Below, in pieces: positions 9,260 to 18,343 of a DNA stretch of 64,000 bases (position 1 is its first letter; each line of letters begins with the position of its first letter). A program made the position numbers and the translations under genes. Source of the stretch: Bacillota bacterium. Lineage in GTDB: Bacteria; Bacillota; UBA4882; UBA8346. The notes under the pieces are model-generated. The model did not search any database. It was not told the DNA's origin and saw only the letters and a program-made list of their open reading frames with translations. The DNA lies in the NCBI GenBank assembly GCA_023417475.1, contig JAEZFP010000055.1:1-64000 (forward strand). Direction: 5' to 3'.

Positions 9260-9296
9260 AGTTCCTCCTTCATCCGTCAGTCAACTGATAATTACT

Positions 9297-10163
9297 TTAT
9301 TTCACTTCGATCGTTAATCCCGCCAAAATCCGTTGCAAAGCTTCTACCGCGATCGCAAACTGTTTCGGCCCGCCTTCCGGGAGGTGGTTGGCGGGAGAGG
9401 AAGGTTCCAGGTCGACGAAACCTTTAAACGATCCCAAATGCGGTTCGAGCGATAAAAATCCGGAGTAATCTTTTTGTTGAAGCGCCGCGATAAGTTGAGG
9501 CACTTGGCCGTCGCCGTAGCCCGACGGAACGACATGGTGGTCGCTGAAGACGGCGTCTTTAATATGGACGTAACTTACGTAGTCCTGAAGTTTCCGGTAA
9601 GCGTCGGGATAGGGTTGGATGTCGCATTGTACAAAATTGGCCGGGTCGAACACGGCTTGCAACGCCGGGTTGTTTAGCGTTTGCAAGAGGTCAAGGCAAC
9701 GTTCGGGGGTGTCACCGTAAATTTCTTTTTCATTTTCATGCAGCAAGATCAGTCCGGTTCCGGCGGCGGTGGCGAGGAAAATCTCCCAGCGACGCAGGAC
9801 CTCGTCCCGGTATTGGGCGGGATTGGTCCCGGCGGGAATAAAGAAACTGAACATCCGGATGTACCGGGTTTCAAGGATTTGGGCGATCGCCAGCGTATGC
9901 CGGAACAACTCCAGATGGGGTGCAAAGTCGTCAGTGATCTTGATCTTGCCGATCGGCGAGCCGACTGCGGAGATTTTAAAACCGTTCTGGTCGAGCTGGC
10001 GCTTGATCGCTTTCACTTCGTCGGTAGAGTGCTGGACGAGGGGTTTGCCGTTAACGCCGCGCATTTCGATATGGCGGATATTGTGGCTCGCCAAGACCGT
10101 CATTTGGGTCTGGAGATCCTCGGCGATCTCGTCGGCAAAAGCGCTAAGAATAAATTGACTCAT
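9297..10163 (-). CDS. Sugar phosphate isomerase/epimerase, AP-endonuclease-2-like TIM barrel
   Basis: A 288-residue protein of the xylose-isomerase-like TIM barrel family. Metal-ligand motifs are visible: ILLHENEKEIYGD, VFDPANFVQCD, YVHIKDAVF and FLSLEPHLGSF. It resembles IolE/IolI-type dehydratases and isomerases, which act on inosose or keto sugars with a divalent metal. It lies 37 nt upstream of the dehydrogenase and 12 nt downstream of its paralogue, so all three are co-transcribed. Confidence 0.85.
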   Translation of the reverse strand: MSQFILSAFADEIAEDLQTQMTVLASHNIRHIEMRGVNGKPLVQHSTDEVKAIKRQLDQNGFKISAVGSPIGKIKITDDFAPHLELFRHTLAIAQILETRYIRMFSFFIPAGTNPAQYRDEVLRRWEIFLATAAGTGLILLHENEKEIYGDTPERCLDLLQTLNNPALQAVFDPANFVQCDIQPYPDAYRKLQDYVSYVHIKDAVFSDHHVVPSGYGDGQVPQLIAALQQKDYSGFLSLEPHLGSFKGFVDLEPSSPANHLPEGGPKQFAIAVEALQRILAGLTIEVK

Positions 10164-10175
10164 TGTCTCCTCCGT

Positions 10176-11039
10176 TTATGCAGTGAGCTGTTTTAGATAT
10201 TCCAGATTGTCCTGAAGTTTGGTTCGGGTATCGTCCTCGTTGGAAAAATCCTCCAGGGAGAGATACCCCTGGTAACGGTGGTCCTTCAAAACTTGAACCA
10301 GTTTGGCGAGGTCGGCGTAGCCGGCTTTGACCGGTGACCAGACCGGTTTCCAGACCTTTATGTTGGCGGCGGTGGTCTCGACCAATTCCCAAAGAGCGTT
10401 TTTGACATGGACGTGCGCCAGATACGAGCCTAACAATTCTACGCCCAGCCGGTAGTTTTCAAACCCTTCGTGGACCATGTTGCCGGGGTCGAAGATGATC
10501 CCGATCCAGTTCGGGTCGAAGTGGGAGACCAAACGAAAGGCCGCGCTGGCGCTGGGGATGATATTTCCCATGTGAATCTCAAAATTGATTTTGACCCGAT
10601 ATTGGCAGGCCAATGTCTCTAACTCCGCTATTTGCCGAACGGTCCGGTCAAATAGTTCACAATAGTTTTGGGACTCGTCATATTTGGGAACGTTGACGCG
10701 GATTTGCGGACAGTTCAGCAATTTGGCGGCTTGGAGCACGGTTTCGATCAAAGCGGTCTGATGGGGTTCGAGGTAGGTCGTGAGCGAACAGGTCTCCAGA
10801 CCGGCGGCTTGGGTAAGTCGGCTGATTTCCGGAGCGACGGCGATCACATTTTCCAGATCGAGGGTGCTAGCATTATAAGACCAATAACGCCGTTCAAAGG
10901 TGTAATTATCAGGTTTGGCGGCAGGCGGCGGAGCGGCGATGCGCCATTCCACCCCGTGATAGCCGACTTCTTTCAACAATTGAATGGTCTCGGCCGGATT
11001 ATATTCGGGGGTGCTGACGGTAAAGACGGCAAATTTCAT
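10176..11039 (-). CDS. Sugar phosphate isomerase/epimerase, second paralogue
   Basis: A 287-residue TIM-barrel protein, first gene of the operon. Motifs NFEIHMGNIIPS, IIFDPGNMVHEG, LAHVHVKNALWE and LSLEDFSNED give the usual Glu-Asp-His-Glu metal site. It is only distantly like the next gene, so the two probably perform successive steps or act on different epimers. GGAGGATCC precedes the ATG, and a minus-strand promoter candidate lies in the spacer to the AraC gene. Confidence 0.85.
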   Translation of the reverse strand: MKFAVFTVSTPEYNPAETIQLLKEVGYHGVEWRIAAPPPAAKPDNYTFERRYWSYNASTLDLENVIAVAPEISRLTQAAGLETCSLTTYLEPHQTALIETVLQAAKLLNCPQIRVNVPKYDESQNYCELFDRTVRQIAELETLACQYRVKINFEIHMGNIIPSASAAFRLVSHFDPNWIGIIFDPGNMVHEGFENYRLGVELLGSYLAHVHVKNALWELVETTAANIKVWKPVWSPVKAGYADLAKLVQVLKDHRYQGYLSLEDFSNEDDTRTKLQDNLEYLKQLTA

Positions 11040-11155
11040 GACGGATCCTCCTATTCATTTGCTTACGTTTAGTATAATATTAATATAAACCCATAATCTT
11101 GGCGTTTTTTGCGAAAAATATGGTTTTTGTTGACGATTCCTGAGGAGGCGATGCG
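11040..11155. promoter_or_regulatory. Divergent control region of the sugar operon and its AraC regulator
   Basis: This 116-bp AT-rich spacer separates divergent start codons. A minus-strand -10 element TATACT lies at 11076-11071 within AT-rich TTAATATTATACT. GAGGAGG at 11142-11148 is the ribosome binding site of the regulator. No clear direct repeats typical of AraC sites were found by eye. Confidence 0.5.
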
Positions 11156-11992
11156 ATGCTGACGACCTATTATCAAAATACCGCGACTTATTTACGATTC
11201 AATCACCAACGGACTCCCAATCCGGTGGCGATGGATTTTCATTTACACAATGAATTCGAGATCTACTTTTTTATCGCCGGAAACGTCCGTTATTTCATTG
11301 AGAAAAATGTCTATCCGTTGCGCTCCGGCGATATCCTGCTGATGAACAACCATGAAATTCACCGGCCAACCTTTGGTCCGGGGGTTTATGAACGGATGAC
11401 CCTGCATTTCGATCCGCAACTGATACGCGCGGTTTGTCCGCCCGGCGTAAATTTGCTGCAGTGTTTCACCGAACGTTCCAAAGGCGAAGGAAATCAATTG
11501 AATTTGCAGCCGTCCCAAGTGGAGAAGGTTTATCAATTGCTGGAACAGATTGAACGGGTGGAGTTGCAATTCGGCGAAGCGGCTCCGGTTTTGCGGTTGA
11601 CGTATCTGATTGAGCTATTGGCGTATATTAACAAAGCGTTCGCCAGCGTTCAACCGGAGCCGCCGGAACCGGTGACGGTACCGGAAAAGTTGGCGCCGGT
11701 CCTGGATTATATCGACGCCAATTTGGACGGCGATTTGACATTGGAGGCGCTGGAGCGGCAATTGTATATCAACCGCTTTCATCTTAGCCGGGTTTTTAAG
11801 CAATATACCGGAAGTTCCATTCATGAATACATCGTTTACAAACGGATCTCCCGCGCCAAAAAGTTGCTGGCTGAAGGGTTCAATGTAACCGAAGCCTGTC
11901 AGTTGGCGGGATTTCGCGATTATTCCAATTTCATCCGGGTTTTTAAAAAAGCGACCGGCGTTGCGCCGGGAAAGTATAAGCGGGGGAATTGA
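11156..11992 (+). CDS. AraC family regulator with cupin sensor domain
   Basis: A 278-residue regulator: an N-terminal cupin-type ligand domain (residues about 20-100; DFHLHNEFEIYFF, GDILLMNNHEIHRP) and a C-terminal double helix-turn-helix (about 175-275; LYINRFHLSRVFKQYTG and CQLAGFRDYSNFIRVFKKATG). Such proteins usually activate an adjacent catabolic operon on binding the sugar. It is divergent from the dehydrogenase/epimerase operon, its likely target. Confidence 0.9.
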   Translation: MLTTYYQNTATYLRFNHQRTPNPVAMDFHLHNEFEIYFFIAGNVRYFIEKNVYPLRSGDILLMNNHEIHRPTFGPGVYERMTLHFDPQLIRAVCPPGVNLLQCFTERSKGEGNQLNLQPSQVEKVYQLLEQIERVELQFGEAAPVLRLTYLIELLAYINKAFASVQPEPPEPVTVPEKLAPVLDYIDANLDGDLTLEALERQLYINRFHLSRVFKQYTGSSIHEYIVYKRISRAKKLLAEGFNVTEACQLAGFRDYSNFIRVFKKATGVAPGKYKRGN

Positions 11993-12109
11993 ATTTGCGG
12001 ATAATCCGTCCCTCTCCCTTGATGGAGTTAGAACTGTCATAGCCGTGGGTTTTAACCCGCGGCGGACCATCGCTCAGTCGGCAGATACCATCGGAGGCTA
12101 TTTTCTAGA

Positions 12110-12192
12110 TAGTCGTCCACGCTAGCTACCGCTCGCGCAAGCGAATTAAGAAAATGAAGCTAGGTGACGACATAGGCCCAAAAGTTATTTTC
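12110..12192 (+). repeat. Left arm of an 83-bp inverted repeat
   Basis: The arm begins TAGTCGTCCACGCTAGC and ends CAAAAGTTATTTTC. It is about 95 percent identical to the reverse complement of 13277-13358, with a one-base indel and about three substitutions. The truncated SPFH gene begins some 45 bp inside it. Confidence 0.9.
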
Positions 12193-12240
12193 TAGCCCGT
12201 CATTTTTAATTTTAGGTTGTCTAAAAGGGGATAGATCATT

Positions 12241-12431
12241 GCCGATGTCTCCATCAAATCAAGTGAGTGGGGCTATAAACTTGGTTCGGCCTATATCCGC
12301 AAAGTTCATTTTCGCGACGCCGAGATGATCCGGGAGATCGAGAGCAAGTTGTCAATCGCTTGCGTCAAGTGACTTCAGCCGTTAAACTGGACGGTGCGAA
12401 CCGCGTGAACATCTTTAAATATATTTCGTGA
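12241..12431 (+). pseudogene. C-terminal fragment of a stomatin-like SPFH/band-7 protein
   Basis: Reading from 12241 gives SSEWGYKLGSAYIRKVHF-RDAEMIREIES, then after a one-base loss near 12345 VVNRLRQVTSAVKLDGANRV and NIFKYIS before TGA at 12429-12431. This pattern is typical of SPFH membrane-scaffold proteins. The large N-terminal part is missing; homology stops near the left inverted-repeat arm. Non-functional. Confidence 0.65.
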
Positions 12432-12478
12432 AGGGTATTTGAGGTTTCCAGCGAATCAGAAGCGGTGAGGTGACAGCT

Positions 12479-13261
12479 TTGGGGAATAAAACCTATGTAA
12501 CAAGTATGCCGGATAAAACGGGAGCGTTTCTACTCGCCTCGCGTATTATTGCCAAACATCACGGTAATATTACTCGCGTCAGTTATAATAAAGCGGTTGA
12601 TTTGCATACGTTGTTTATCGACGTTGCTGCCGATCGCGTGAACCTCGAGGCCATTACAGAAGAACTTGAAAGGGTCGGGTATCTTAAACGGAGTAATCCC
12701 GAGATTCGGGTGATTGTCGTTGAAATTAAAGTTCCCGACCAACCGGGAGCGATTTTGCCGGTCTTAAAAGTGCTTGACCGGTACGACATCAATATTTCGT
12801 ATCTTAACTCTTGCTCCAATTACACTCCTTACCAGCATTTCAAGATGGGTTTGCTCATCGAGAATCCGGCGATCATCAAAATGGTATCGGAATCCAACCG
12901 CATCATGCAAGCGCTGCAGGAAAAGGGCGAAAGTCCTGCGAAGGTCTTTGACTATATTCGAAGCTTTGCTTACTTTATCAGCCAACACCGGGGCGATCGC
13001 TTCCAAGTTGAAATTGAAAGGGTGGCGATCAGCGCGACAGTTGTTCTTTATAGTATTCAGCCGCCTTGCGGCAGCAATACGGTGATTTTTGACACCCAAG
13101 ACGAGCTCGTGTTGATTGATACGGGGTATGCCAGCTACGCCGATGAAATGTTTGCGATTTTCCGGCAATTGTTCCCCGACTGGGAAACGCGGCGGAAAAA
13201 AGTTTACATTACCCACGCTGATGTTGATCACTGCGGTTTGTTAAAGGCGCGTCAACACTAG
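12479..13261 (+). pseudogene. ACT-domain metallo-beta-lactamase protein, truncated at the 3' end
   Basis: The 260-residue frame has two ACT-like segments (KTYVTSMPDKTGAFLLASRI and IKVPDQPGAILPVLKVL) followed by the start of a metallo-beta-lactamase fold (GSNTVIFDTQDELVLIDTGY) and its metal motif THADVDHCG. It stops eight residues later, where more than 150 residues with the remaining metal ligands should follow. The break lies about 16 bp before the right inverted-repeat arm. The TTG at 12479 is taken as start because GGTGAGG is 8 nt upstream; GTG at 12470 is the alternative. Intact relatives are probably hydrolases or oxidoreductases with amino-acid-responsive domains. Confidence 0.75.
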
Positions 13262-13276
13262 GCTGGTTCTTACCTG

Positions 13277-13358
13277 GAAAATAGCTTTTGGGCCTATTCG
13301 TCACCTAGCTTCATTTTCTTAATTCGTTTGCGCGAGCGGTAGCTAGCGTGGACGACTA
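13277..13358 (-). repeat. Right arm of the 83-bp inverted repeat
   Basis: The arm runs from GAAAATAGCTTTTGGGCC to GCTAGCGTGGACGACTA and mirrors 12110-12192. Together the arms enclose about 1.08 kb with gene fragments cut at each side. Confidence 0.9.
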
Positions 13359-13733
13359 CTTTAAGTTTGATTAATGTTTAAAGGTCGAAGCGGTAAAACT
13401 TCCCCGGTATTTTCTTTACGATGAAGTGGATAGAATAAATTGATGGCGGGACGAAATTATGGCATAATAAAGCCCCAGAAAGGAGTGTCCACCGGCAGCG
13501 GGGGATCTCCTTGATGAAGTGGCAAAATGTTATGGCTATCTGAAGAGCATTCTACGCTTCTTCTACATTGCACAGGACTATGTAAAGCGGATATAAACCT
13601 TATCAAACTTTTTTACTACCGCAGCGGCGGTGTTTTTTTATGCCCATTTTTAAGGGGTATGCCTATATGGGTGTTTTTATGGTATGGGTCGGAATGTTCT
13701 ATGCCGGAAGGTTTAAACCGAATCGTTGCTGCC
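13359..13733. other. Intergenic tract with a terminator
   Basis: No supported gene. One frame (13489-13596) reads AAGDLLDEVAKCYGYLKS and onward for about 35 codons to TAA but has no ATG, GTG or TTG start; it may be a remnant. ACCGC-AGCG-GCGGT at 13618-13631 followed by seven T is a good plus-strand terminator, so some short transcript may end here. Confidence 0.4.
13618..13639 (+). terminator. Rho-independent terminator of an unidentified short transcript
   Basis: A five-pair GC stem with an AGCG loop is followed by TGTTTTTTT. No gene on this strand directly precedes it. Confidence 0.65.
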
Positions 13734-14888
13734 TCACTCCGAAGGAGGGTGTTGCAGTTGAGCCAGGAACAAGGATTCATACTCCTCCACCATCCGTTCA
13801 CGATTGAACTGACCGGCGAAGCACCGGCCGTTTTCAGCGATTTTGGCGGCTTGCTCCGGATTGTCGAGCAGGGATTGCAAGCGTTCCGCCAAGGCTTGAG
13901 CATCTTGATGGGGCACTTTGAAACCGGTGTGGCCGTGGATAATCAGTTCATCGACTCCCGGAACATCGGTGGCAACCACGGCGCACCCCGCCGCCATCGC
14001 TTCGAGGATCGCCAGCGGTAGCCCTTCGCGGTGAGTGGCCAGAACAAAAATCCGGCTGTCACTGAGCAGCGCGGGAATATCGTCGCACCGCCCCATAAAA
14101 CAGACGCGGTCGGTAATTTCCCAACGATCGCAGAGCATTTTGGCGGCAACGATCAGTTGGGGATCGCCGCCGCCCACCAGTAGGAAATTTGGGGCGATTC
14201 CCCTCGATTTTAAAATGTGAGCCGCTTCGAGCAGGGTCTGATGATCTTTTTGTTTGGAAAAACGGGCGACCATGATGATGTTGGAAGCCCGTTGCGGATA
14301 GGGCCGTTGCAGGCCGGGCCGGTGAAATTTGGCGAAATCGATTCCGTTATAAATAACCTGTGTCTTTTGGGATGGGATCCCCATGGCGACCAGGTTGGCG
14401 CGGACGCCTTTGGAGACGCAGATGATTTTGTTGGTATAGGAGGCGAGCAGTTTTGACTCAAGCTGTAGGCGCAGTTGGTAGCGGTCTACATTATGCTCGA
14501 CTTGGAAGATGACCGGAACTTTGGCGATCAGCGCCGCAATCCGGCCGTAGATATGTTCGCGGTAACCGTGGGCGACGACGATCTCCGGTTGAAACTGCCG
14601 GATGATGGCGATTAGGGTCTGAATCAGCTGGTATTTCGGTTTGAGCGGCGCCTCGTCATAGGGTATGTCCAGTTGTTGCAACTCTTGGAGTAGCGCGGTT
14701 CGACCCGGTCCGGGTTTGGCGCGTAAAACCAGCAACGGCTGAAAGAGACCTCCTTTTTGATGTCCGGAAACCAGGTCCAGCGCCACCCGGGTCGAGCCCG
14801 ATCCGCCGCCCCAGACAAAATGAAGCACTTTAGGCGGCTTGTTGACCGGGACCTTCCCGGCGTCGCTATGATCCGTGCCTTGAACCAT
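13734..14888 (-). CDS. Glycosyltransferase family 4
   Basis: A 384-residue GT-B retaining glycosyltransferase. The N-terminal domain opens with VLHFVWGGGSGSTRVAL; the C-terminal donor-binding half has MVARFSKQKDHQTLLEA, LVGGGDPQL and the EX7E-type segment THREGLPLAILEAMAAG. It probably extends a cell-surface polysaccharide or glycolipid from a nucleotide sugar at the inner membrane face. GGGAGAGG lies 9 nt before the ATG. It has no polysaccharide cluster around it, so the acceptor is unknown. Confidence 0.9.
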   Translation of the reverse strand: MVQGTDHSDAGKVPVNKPPKVLHFVWGGGSGSTRVALDLVSGHQKGGLFQPLLVLRAKPGPGRTALLQELQQLDIPYDEAPLKPKYQLIQTLIAIIRQFQPEIVVAHGYREHIYGRIAALIAKVPVIFQVEHNVDRYQLRLQLESKLLASYTNKIICVSKGVRANLVAMGIPSQKTQVIYNGIDFAKFHRPGLQRPYPQRASNIIMVARFSKQKDHQTLLEAAHILKSRGIAPNFLLVGGGDPQLIVAAKMLCDRWEITDRVCFMGRCDDIPALLSDSRIFVLATHREGLPLAILEAMAAGCAVVATDVPGVDELIIHGHTGFKVPHQDAQALAERLQSLLDNPEQAAKIAENGRCFAGQFNRERMVEEYESLFLAQLQHPPSE

Positions 14889-15095
14889 CGGTTAATACCT
14901 CTCCCAGCGGCGGAATTTGCTCATCATGACAGGGTTAGTATAACCTAACGTCCGGGTTGCGGTGGGTGGGGTTAGCGGCAGGAATGGTTAATCCGGGTTG
15001 GGTAGCTAAAAATTAGGCGACCGGCGACGGTTTTGCGGCGGGGCATTTTTCTAGTTAGACGTGGAATAGATCGCTAAATCGTGGCAATATTAGTA

Positions 15096-15623
15096 ATGAA
15101 GTTGTCCGAGATGGAGGGAAAGATACTGCTAAAACCGGATCTGTACTATATAATCTTTTCCGCGCTAATGTTCTTTTTCATGCTTGTTTTTATTCCGCGG
15201 CAAATGATTCGGAAATTATTTTGGTTTGGCATGTTGTGGGGTTCGACGTTTGATTTTTTGTTGGAAAGCGCGTTTTGTTTCTTTCATATTCTTCGTTATG
15301 AACATATTCAGCCTTTTAACGTCGGATATCTGTCGATTTGGACGGTTTTGGCGTGGACTCCCACTAACATGATGCTGATTTATTTTTTACCGGAGTCGCC
15401 GAAAAAATATGTGTTTTGGGTCTATATCCTCATGTATAGCGGATTGACCGCCTTAATTGGAATCGTTTTGGTGAATCTCGGATTGCTGGTGTTTGTTCAT
15501 TGGAACGCCGTATGTTGGTTTGTATTTGGAGTGGTGTATTACTATTTGATGGTGAAGCATTACCGATCGTTGATGGATGGCGCGAAGCGCGGCGGGGTGT
15601 TGGAGCCAAACAGGGTGGGGTGA
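15096..15623 (+). CDS. Multi-pass membrane protein, CBO0543-like
   Basis: A 175-residue protein with about five hydrophobic helices (ALMFFFMLVFIP, SIWTVLAWTPTNMMLIYFL, LTALIGIVLVNLGLLVF and others) and a basic C-terminus. Its size and helix spacing match small Bacillota membrane proteins of the CBO0543 type, whose role is unknown. The start is unsure: ATG at 15096 or 15111 or GTG at 15081 all lack a good ribosome binding site, while GGAGGG at 15112-15117 lies inside the frame with no start codon at the right distance. Confidence 0.6.
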   Translation: MKLSEMEGKILLKPDLYYIIFSALMFFFMLVFIPRQMIRKLFWFGMLWGSTFDFLLESAFCFFHILRYEHIQPFNVGYLSIWTVLAWTPTNMMLIYFLPESPKKYVFWVYILMYSGLTALIGIVLVNLGLLVFVHWNAVCWFVFGVVYYYLMVKHYRSLMDGAKRGGVLEPNRVG

Positions 15624-15720
15624 GATGGGATACTACGCTACGAACTTAGTCCATAGTGAAAAAACTGGTTATTGTAAAATCGTTGTCAATGGCATATAAT
15701 AAATCCTGCAAAATCAATCC

Positions 15721-15797
15721 GCGTCCGTAGCTCAGTTGGATAGAGTGGCAGACTTCGAATCTGTAGGTCGGGGGTTCGAGCCCCTCCGGGCGCGCCA
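15721..15797 (+). tRNA. tRNA-Arg (anticodon TCG)
   Basis: The cloverleaf is complete: acceptor GCGTCCG/CGGGCGC, D arm GCTC/GAGT, anticodon arm CAGA-CTTCGAA-TCTG with anticodon TCG, T arm GGGGG-TTCGAGC-CCCTC region, and encoded CCA. It is followed by a terminator, an Xre regulator and the repeat/CRISPR tract, so its 3' end is a plausible attachment site, though no duplicated tRNA end was found. Confidence 0.96.
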
Positions 15798-15813
15798 TAT
15801 TTGATTAGGATTG

Positions 15814-15840
15814 GACCGTTCAGTGATGGACGGTCTTTTT
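15814..15840 (+). terminator. Terminator of the tRNA gene
   Basis: GACCGT (15814-15819) pairs with ACGGTC (15830-15835) and is followed by TTTTT. Confidence 0.85.
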
Positions 15841-15885
15841 GTGTTTTCAACAACCAGAAAAAACTTTAATTTGAAAAGGTCAGGT

Positions 15886-16218
15886 TCAATCCTTTATCTT
15901 GTTTTTAATCAGTATCGACTCGATTAGACCTTTGATTAAATTTCGGTCGTCTTCATTCAACTTATCAGCTTTAACAAAGTAATCGAGTAATTGCTTATCT
16001 TTAAAGTCATATGTTTTACCTTCGGACCCACTAAGCAAGTAATCAATTGTAACCCCAAATATTTCAGCGAACTTTACCAGCGCATCGGTTGAGGGAGTGA
16101 ATATTCCTCTTTCGTAGCGGCTGATGTTTTGCGGTTTCATCATAAGTTTTTTGGCTAATTGAGTTTGGGACCAGCCTCGATCCTGGCGAAGCTTTTTTAG
16201 CTTTTCTGATATTTTCAT
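15886..16218 (-). CDS. Xre-family transcriptional regulator
   Basis: A 110-residue protein with an N-terminal helix-turn-helix (residues 1-65; KLKKLRQDRGWSQTQLAKKL and QNISRYERGIFTPSTDALVK) and a helical C-terminal dimerisation part. This architecture is common in phage-type repressors and mobile-region regulators. The ATG at 16218 fits the family start; the frame is open to 16281 but that part covers promoter-like DNA. The gene is AT-rich compared with its surroundings. The inverted repeat AATGA-TTATAG-TCATT near 16304-16320 is a candidate operator. Confidence 0.88.
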   Translation of the reverse strand: MKISEKLKKLRQDRGWSQTQLAKKLMMKPQNISRYERGIFTPSTDALVKFAEIFGVTIDYLLSGSEGKTYDFKDKQLLDYFVKADKLNEDDRNLIKGLIESILIKNKIKD

Positions 16219-16538
16219 AACAATACTGTAGCACAAAGAAGCGATTATTAGCAATCGGGAGTGATTGACTTTTATAATCATCAGTGATAATATAAATGGT
16301 ATTAAATGATTATAGTCATTCGATTTTGCCGTATCAGTGCAATAGATATTACAGCTATCACGTTGGGATTATCTTGTTTTTGATCTATTATCCCACCAGA
16401 ACGGCAGCTTAAACGATGACTAGTTCCACGATAACAGGATTTATACTGACGGCCCCAATTTGATGCCACATGAACGTAGGCTATTTCAAAGATATCTTCG
16501 AATGCTAAATGTTATATGAAACGGAGGAGGCCCGTCCC
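16219..16538. promoter_or_regulatory. AT-rich spacer with inverted repeats between Xre gene and next gene
   Basis: It contains AATGATTATAGTCATT near 16304-16320 and ATAATCATCAGTGATAATAT near 16275-16294, both partly palindromic, near the expected promoter of the Xre gene. Otherwise I see no gene in it. Confidence 0.4.
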
Positions 16539-16847
16539 ATGCTCAACTCCCACAGCACCGGCATTCAAAAATTCATCCTCGACCGGCTTATCCAGATCCA
16601 CGACGAGGTGATCACCCTCGACCTCGAACATCGGCAGTTAGGAAATCGCCCGGATGAATTGTTACAGCAAATCACTGCTAAATTAGCCGAAGCCGATCGG
16701 CTTTTGCTCGATCAATACGATAGCGCCTGCATGGAACAGCTTTGCCGCCAGGATGAGTTGATCTACAGCGAAGGCTTGATGGACGGAATCCGTTTCGGCT
16801 ATTGGGTGGCAATGGTGGGGCGGGGGATCGAGAAGATTGAGGTCTAG
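16539..16847 (+). CDS. Small helical hypothetical protein, DUF6809-like
   Basis: A 102-residue, mostly helical, acidic protein. It starts at ATG 16539, 8 nt after GGAGGAGG. Its C-terminal part EGLMDGIRFGYWVAMVG resembles the end of small Bacillota proteins often found in mobile regions (DUF6809-like). Function unknown. Its last 30 nt run into the shared tail of the long direct repeats that follow, so the repeat may have replaced the native 3' end. Confidence 0.55.
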   Translation: MLNSHSTGIQKFILDRLIQIHDEVITLDLEHRQLGNRPDELLQQITAKLAEADRLLLDQYDSACMEQLCRQDELIYSEGLMDGIRFGYWVAMVGRGIEKIEV

Positions 16848-16856
16848 ACCCATCGG

Positions 16857-17690
16857 CACAACCCGACCCACCCCAAACGGTTCTCACGGAAGGAACCGCG
16901 CCGCTTTGATTCCCGGATTGAATCACAGCGGTCGCCCCGCGAAGGGGACATCGCAAGCCCCAACCCGGTAGCCAGGCGGAGCGGCCAGGGATGGCGAAAG
17001 CGCACACGGATGCATCGAGGGAGGTTCGGAACCGTAGGTCTCCGGGAGTTTTTGCTTACTTTTTGCAGTCAAAAAGTGCCGCGCCGCCGCAACCGTGGGC
17101 AGCGTAGTCGACAACCAAATTAGGCCAGTCAAAAATAAAAACTCCGCAGTTGATAATCTTAGCGAAAGAACGTCTACCCCAATTTAATCCTGTGCTACAG
17201 TCGGCCAGGGGGTTTTGCGGCCACCCCCCTAGGCCGGTACCCCCGCCGCCAAGGGTTAGCACCCTCTGGACACTCCATCCTACTCCTCCAAGTCGCAGGG
17301 CCCTTCTTCCCGGAATTGCCGTCCGTGGCGGCGTTGCCTGCTGATGCTACGACGGCGACGTCAATGATATGTCCTTATATCAATTCCGCGCGCCGGCCTC
17401 CGTGCCGGCTTAGTGGGCAAGCGGGATGGTCAAAATTAAACGAGTGAAAAGGAGAATTCAACTCGTGAACCGAAAGCTCCCATGAAATTCCCAGGCGGTT
17501 CGCGGCCTGAAGCGTTTGCAGTGAGGAATGCAGAAATCTTTGCAGGGCAGCTCATTAGGGCAATTTGCTAAGCTGCGAATCCATTTAATCCGTTAAATCC
17601 GTGAAATCCTGGTTCAGACAGGGGGTTAGGCGAGAAACAATTGCGGAGAGTTATTGGGGCGCGGGATCGGGAAGATCAAGATTGATCGCC
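16857..17690 (+). repeat. Long direct repeat, copy A (about 0.83 kb)
   Basis: The copy begins near ACCCCAAACGGTT, passes GTCGCCCCGCGAAGGGGAC, GGGAGTTTTT, GTCAAAAAGTGCCGCGCC, GGCCAGGGGGTTTTGCGG and GCGCGCCGGCCTCCGTGCC and ends with a tail containing AATCCGTTAAATCCGTG. Copies B and C repeat it in the same order at high identity. Frames inside are short and not conserved between copies, while many short inverted repeats are, so it looks non-coding and structured. Its origin is not recognised. Confidence 0.85.
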
Positions 17691-18343
17691 CCGCCGCCAA
17701 CCCACCCCAAACGGTTCCACGGAAGGAACCGCGCCGCTTTGATTCCCGGATTGAATCACAGCGGTCGCCCCGCGAAGGGGACATCGGAAGCTCAAACCCG
17801 GTAGCCAGGCGGAGCGGCCAGGGATGGCGAAAGCGCACAGGGATGCATCGAGGGAGGTTTGGAACCGTAGGTCTCCGGGAGTTTTTGGGTACTTTTTGCG
17901 GTCAAAAAGTGCCGCGCCGCCGCAACCGTGGAGAGCGTAGTCGACCAAAGTTTCAAGTATTCTTGCCGATTATCTAAGCGAAAGAACGTCTACCCCAATT
18001 TAATCCTGTGCTACAGCCGGCCAGGGGGTTTTGCGGTCAACCCCCTAGGCCGGTACCCCCGCCGCCAAGGGTTAGCACCCTCTGGACACCCAATCCCGCT
18101 CCTCCGAGTCGCGGGGCCCTTTCTTCTGGAATCGCCATCCGTGGCGGCGTTGCTTGCGGAGGCTACGACGGCGACGTCAATGATATGTCCTATATCAATT
18201 CCGCGCGCCGGCCTCCGTGCCGGCTTAGTGGGGCCAAAATTAAACGAGTGGAAAGGAGAATTCAACGTTATGTCAAACATTACAATGAAACCTCCCGCGA
18301 ACCGGAAGCTCCCATGAAATCCCTAGGCGGTTCGCGGCCCAAT
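17691..18343 (+). repeat. Long direct repeat, copy B (3' truncated at the CRISPR leader)
   Basis: It follows copy A directly with a period of about 834 bp and matches it up to CTAGGCGGTTCGCGGCC, where copies A and C go on for about another 170 bp. Here the sequence changes to the CRISPR leader. A 40-bp block present in A and C (CAAAAATAAAAACTCCGCAG) is missing near 17960. Confidence 0.85.

Noticed and set aside
13489..13596. A 35-codon frame after the right inverted-repeat arm
   Set aside because: It reads like protein but has no start codon; kept only as a possible remnant in the tract note.
15721..15797. tRNA-Arg as proven integration site for an element carrying the Xre gene and CRISPR
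   Set aside because: No duplicated tRNA 3' end and no integrase were found within the window.
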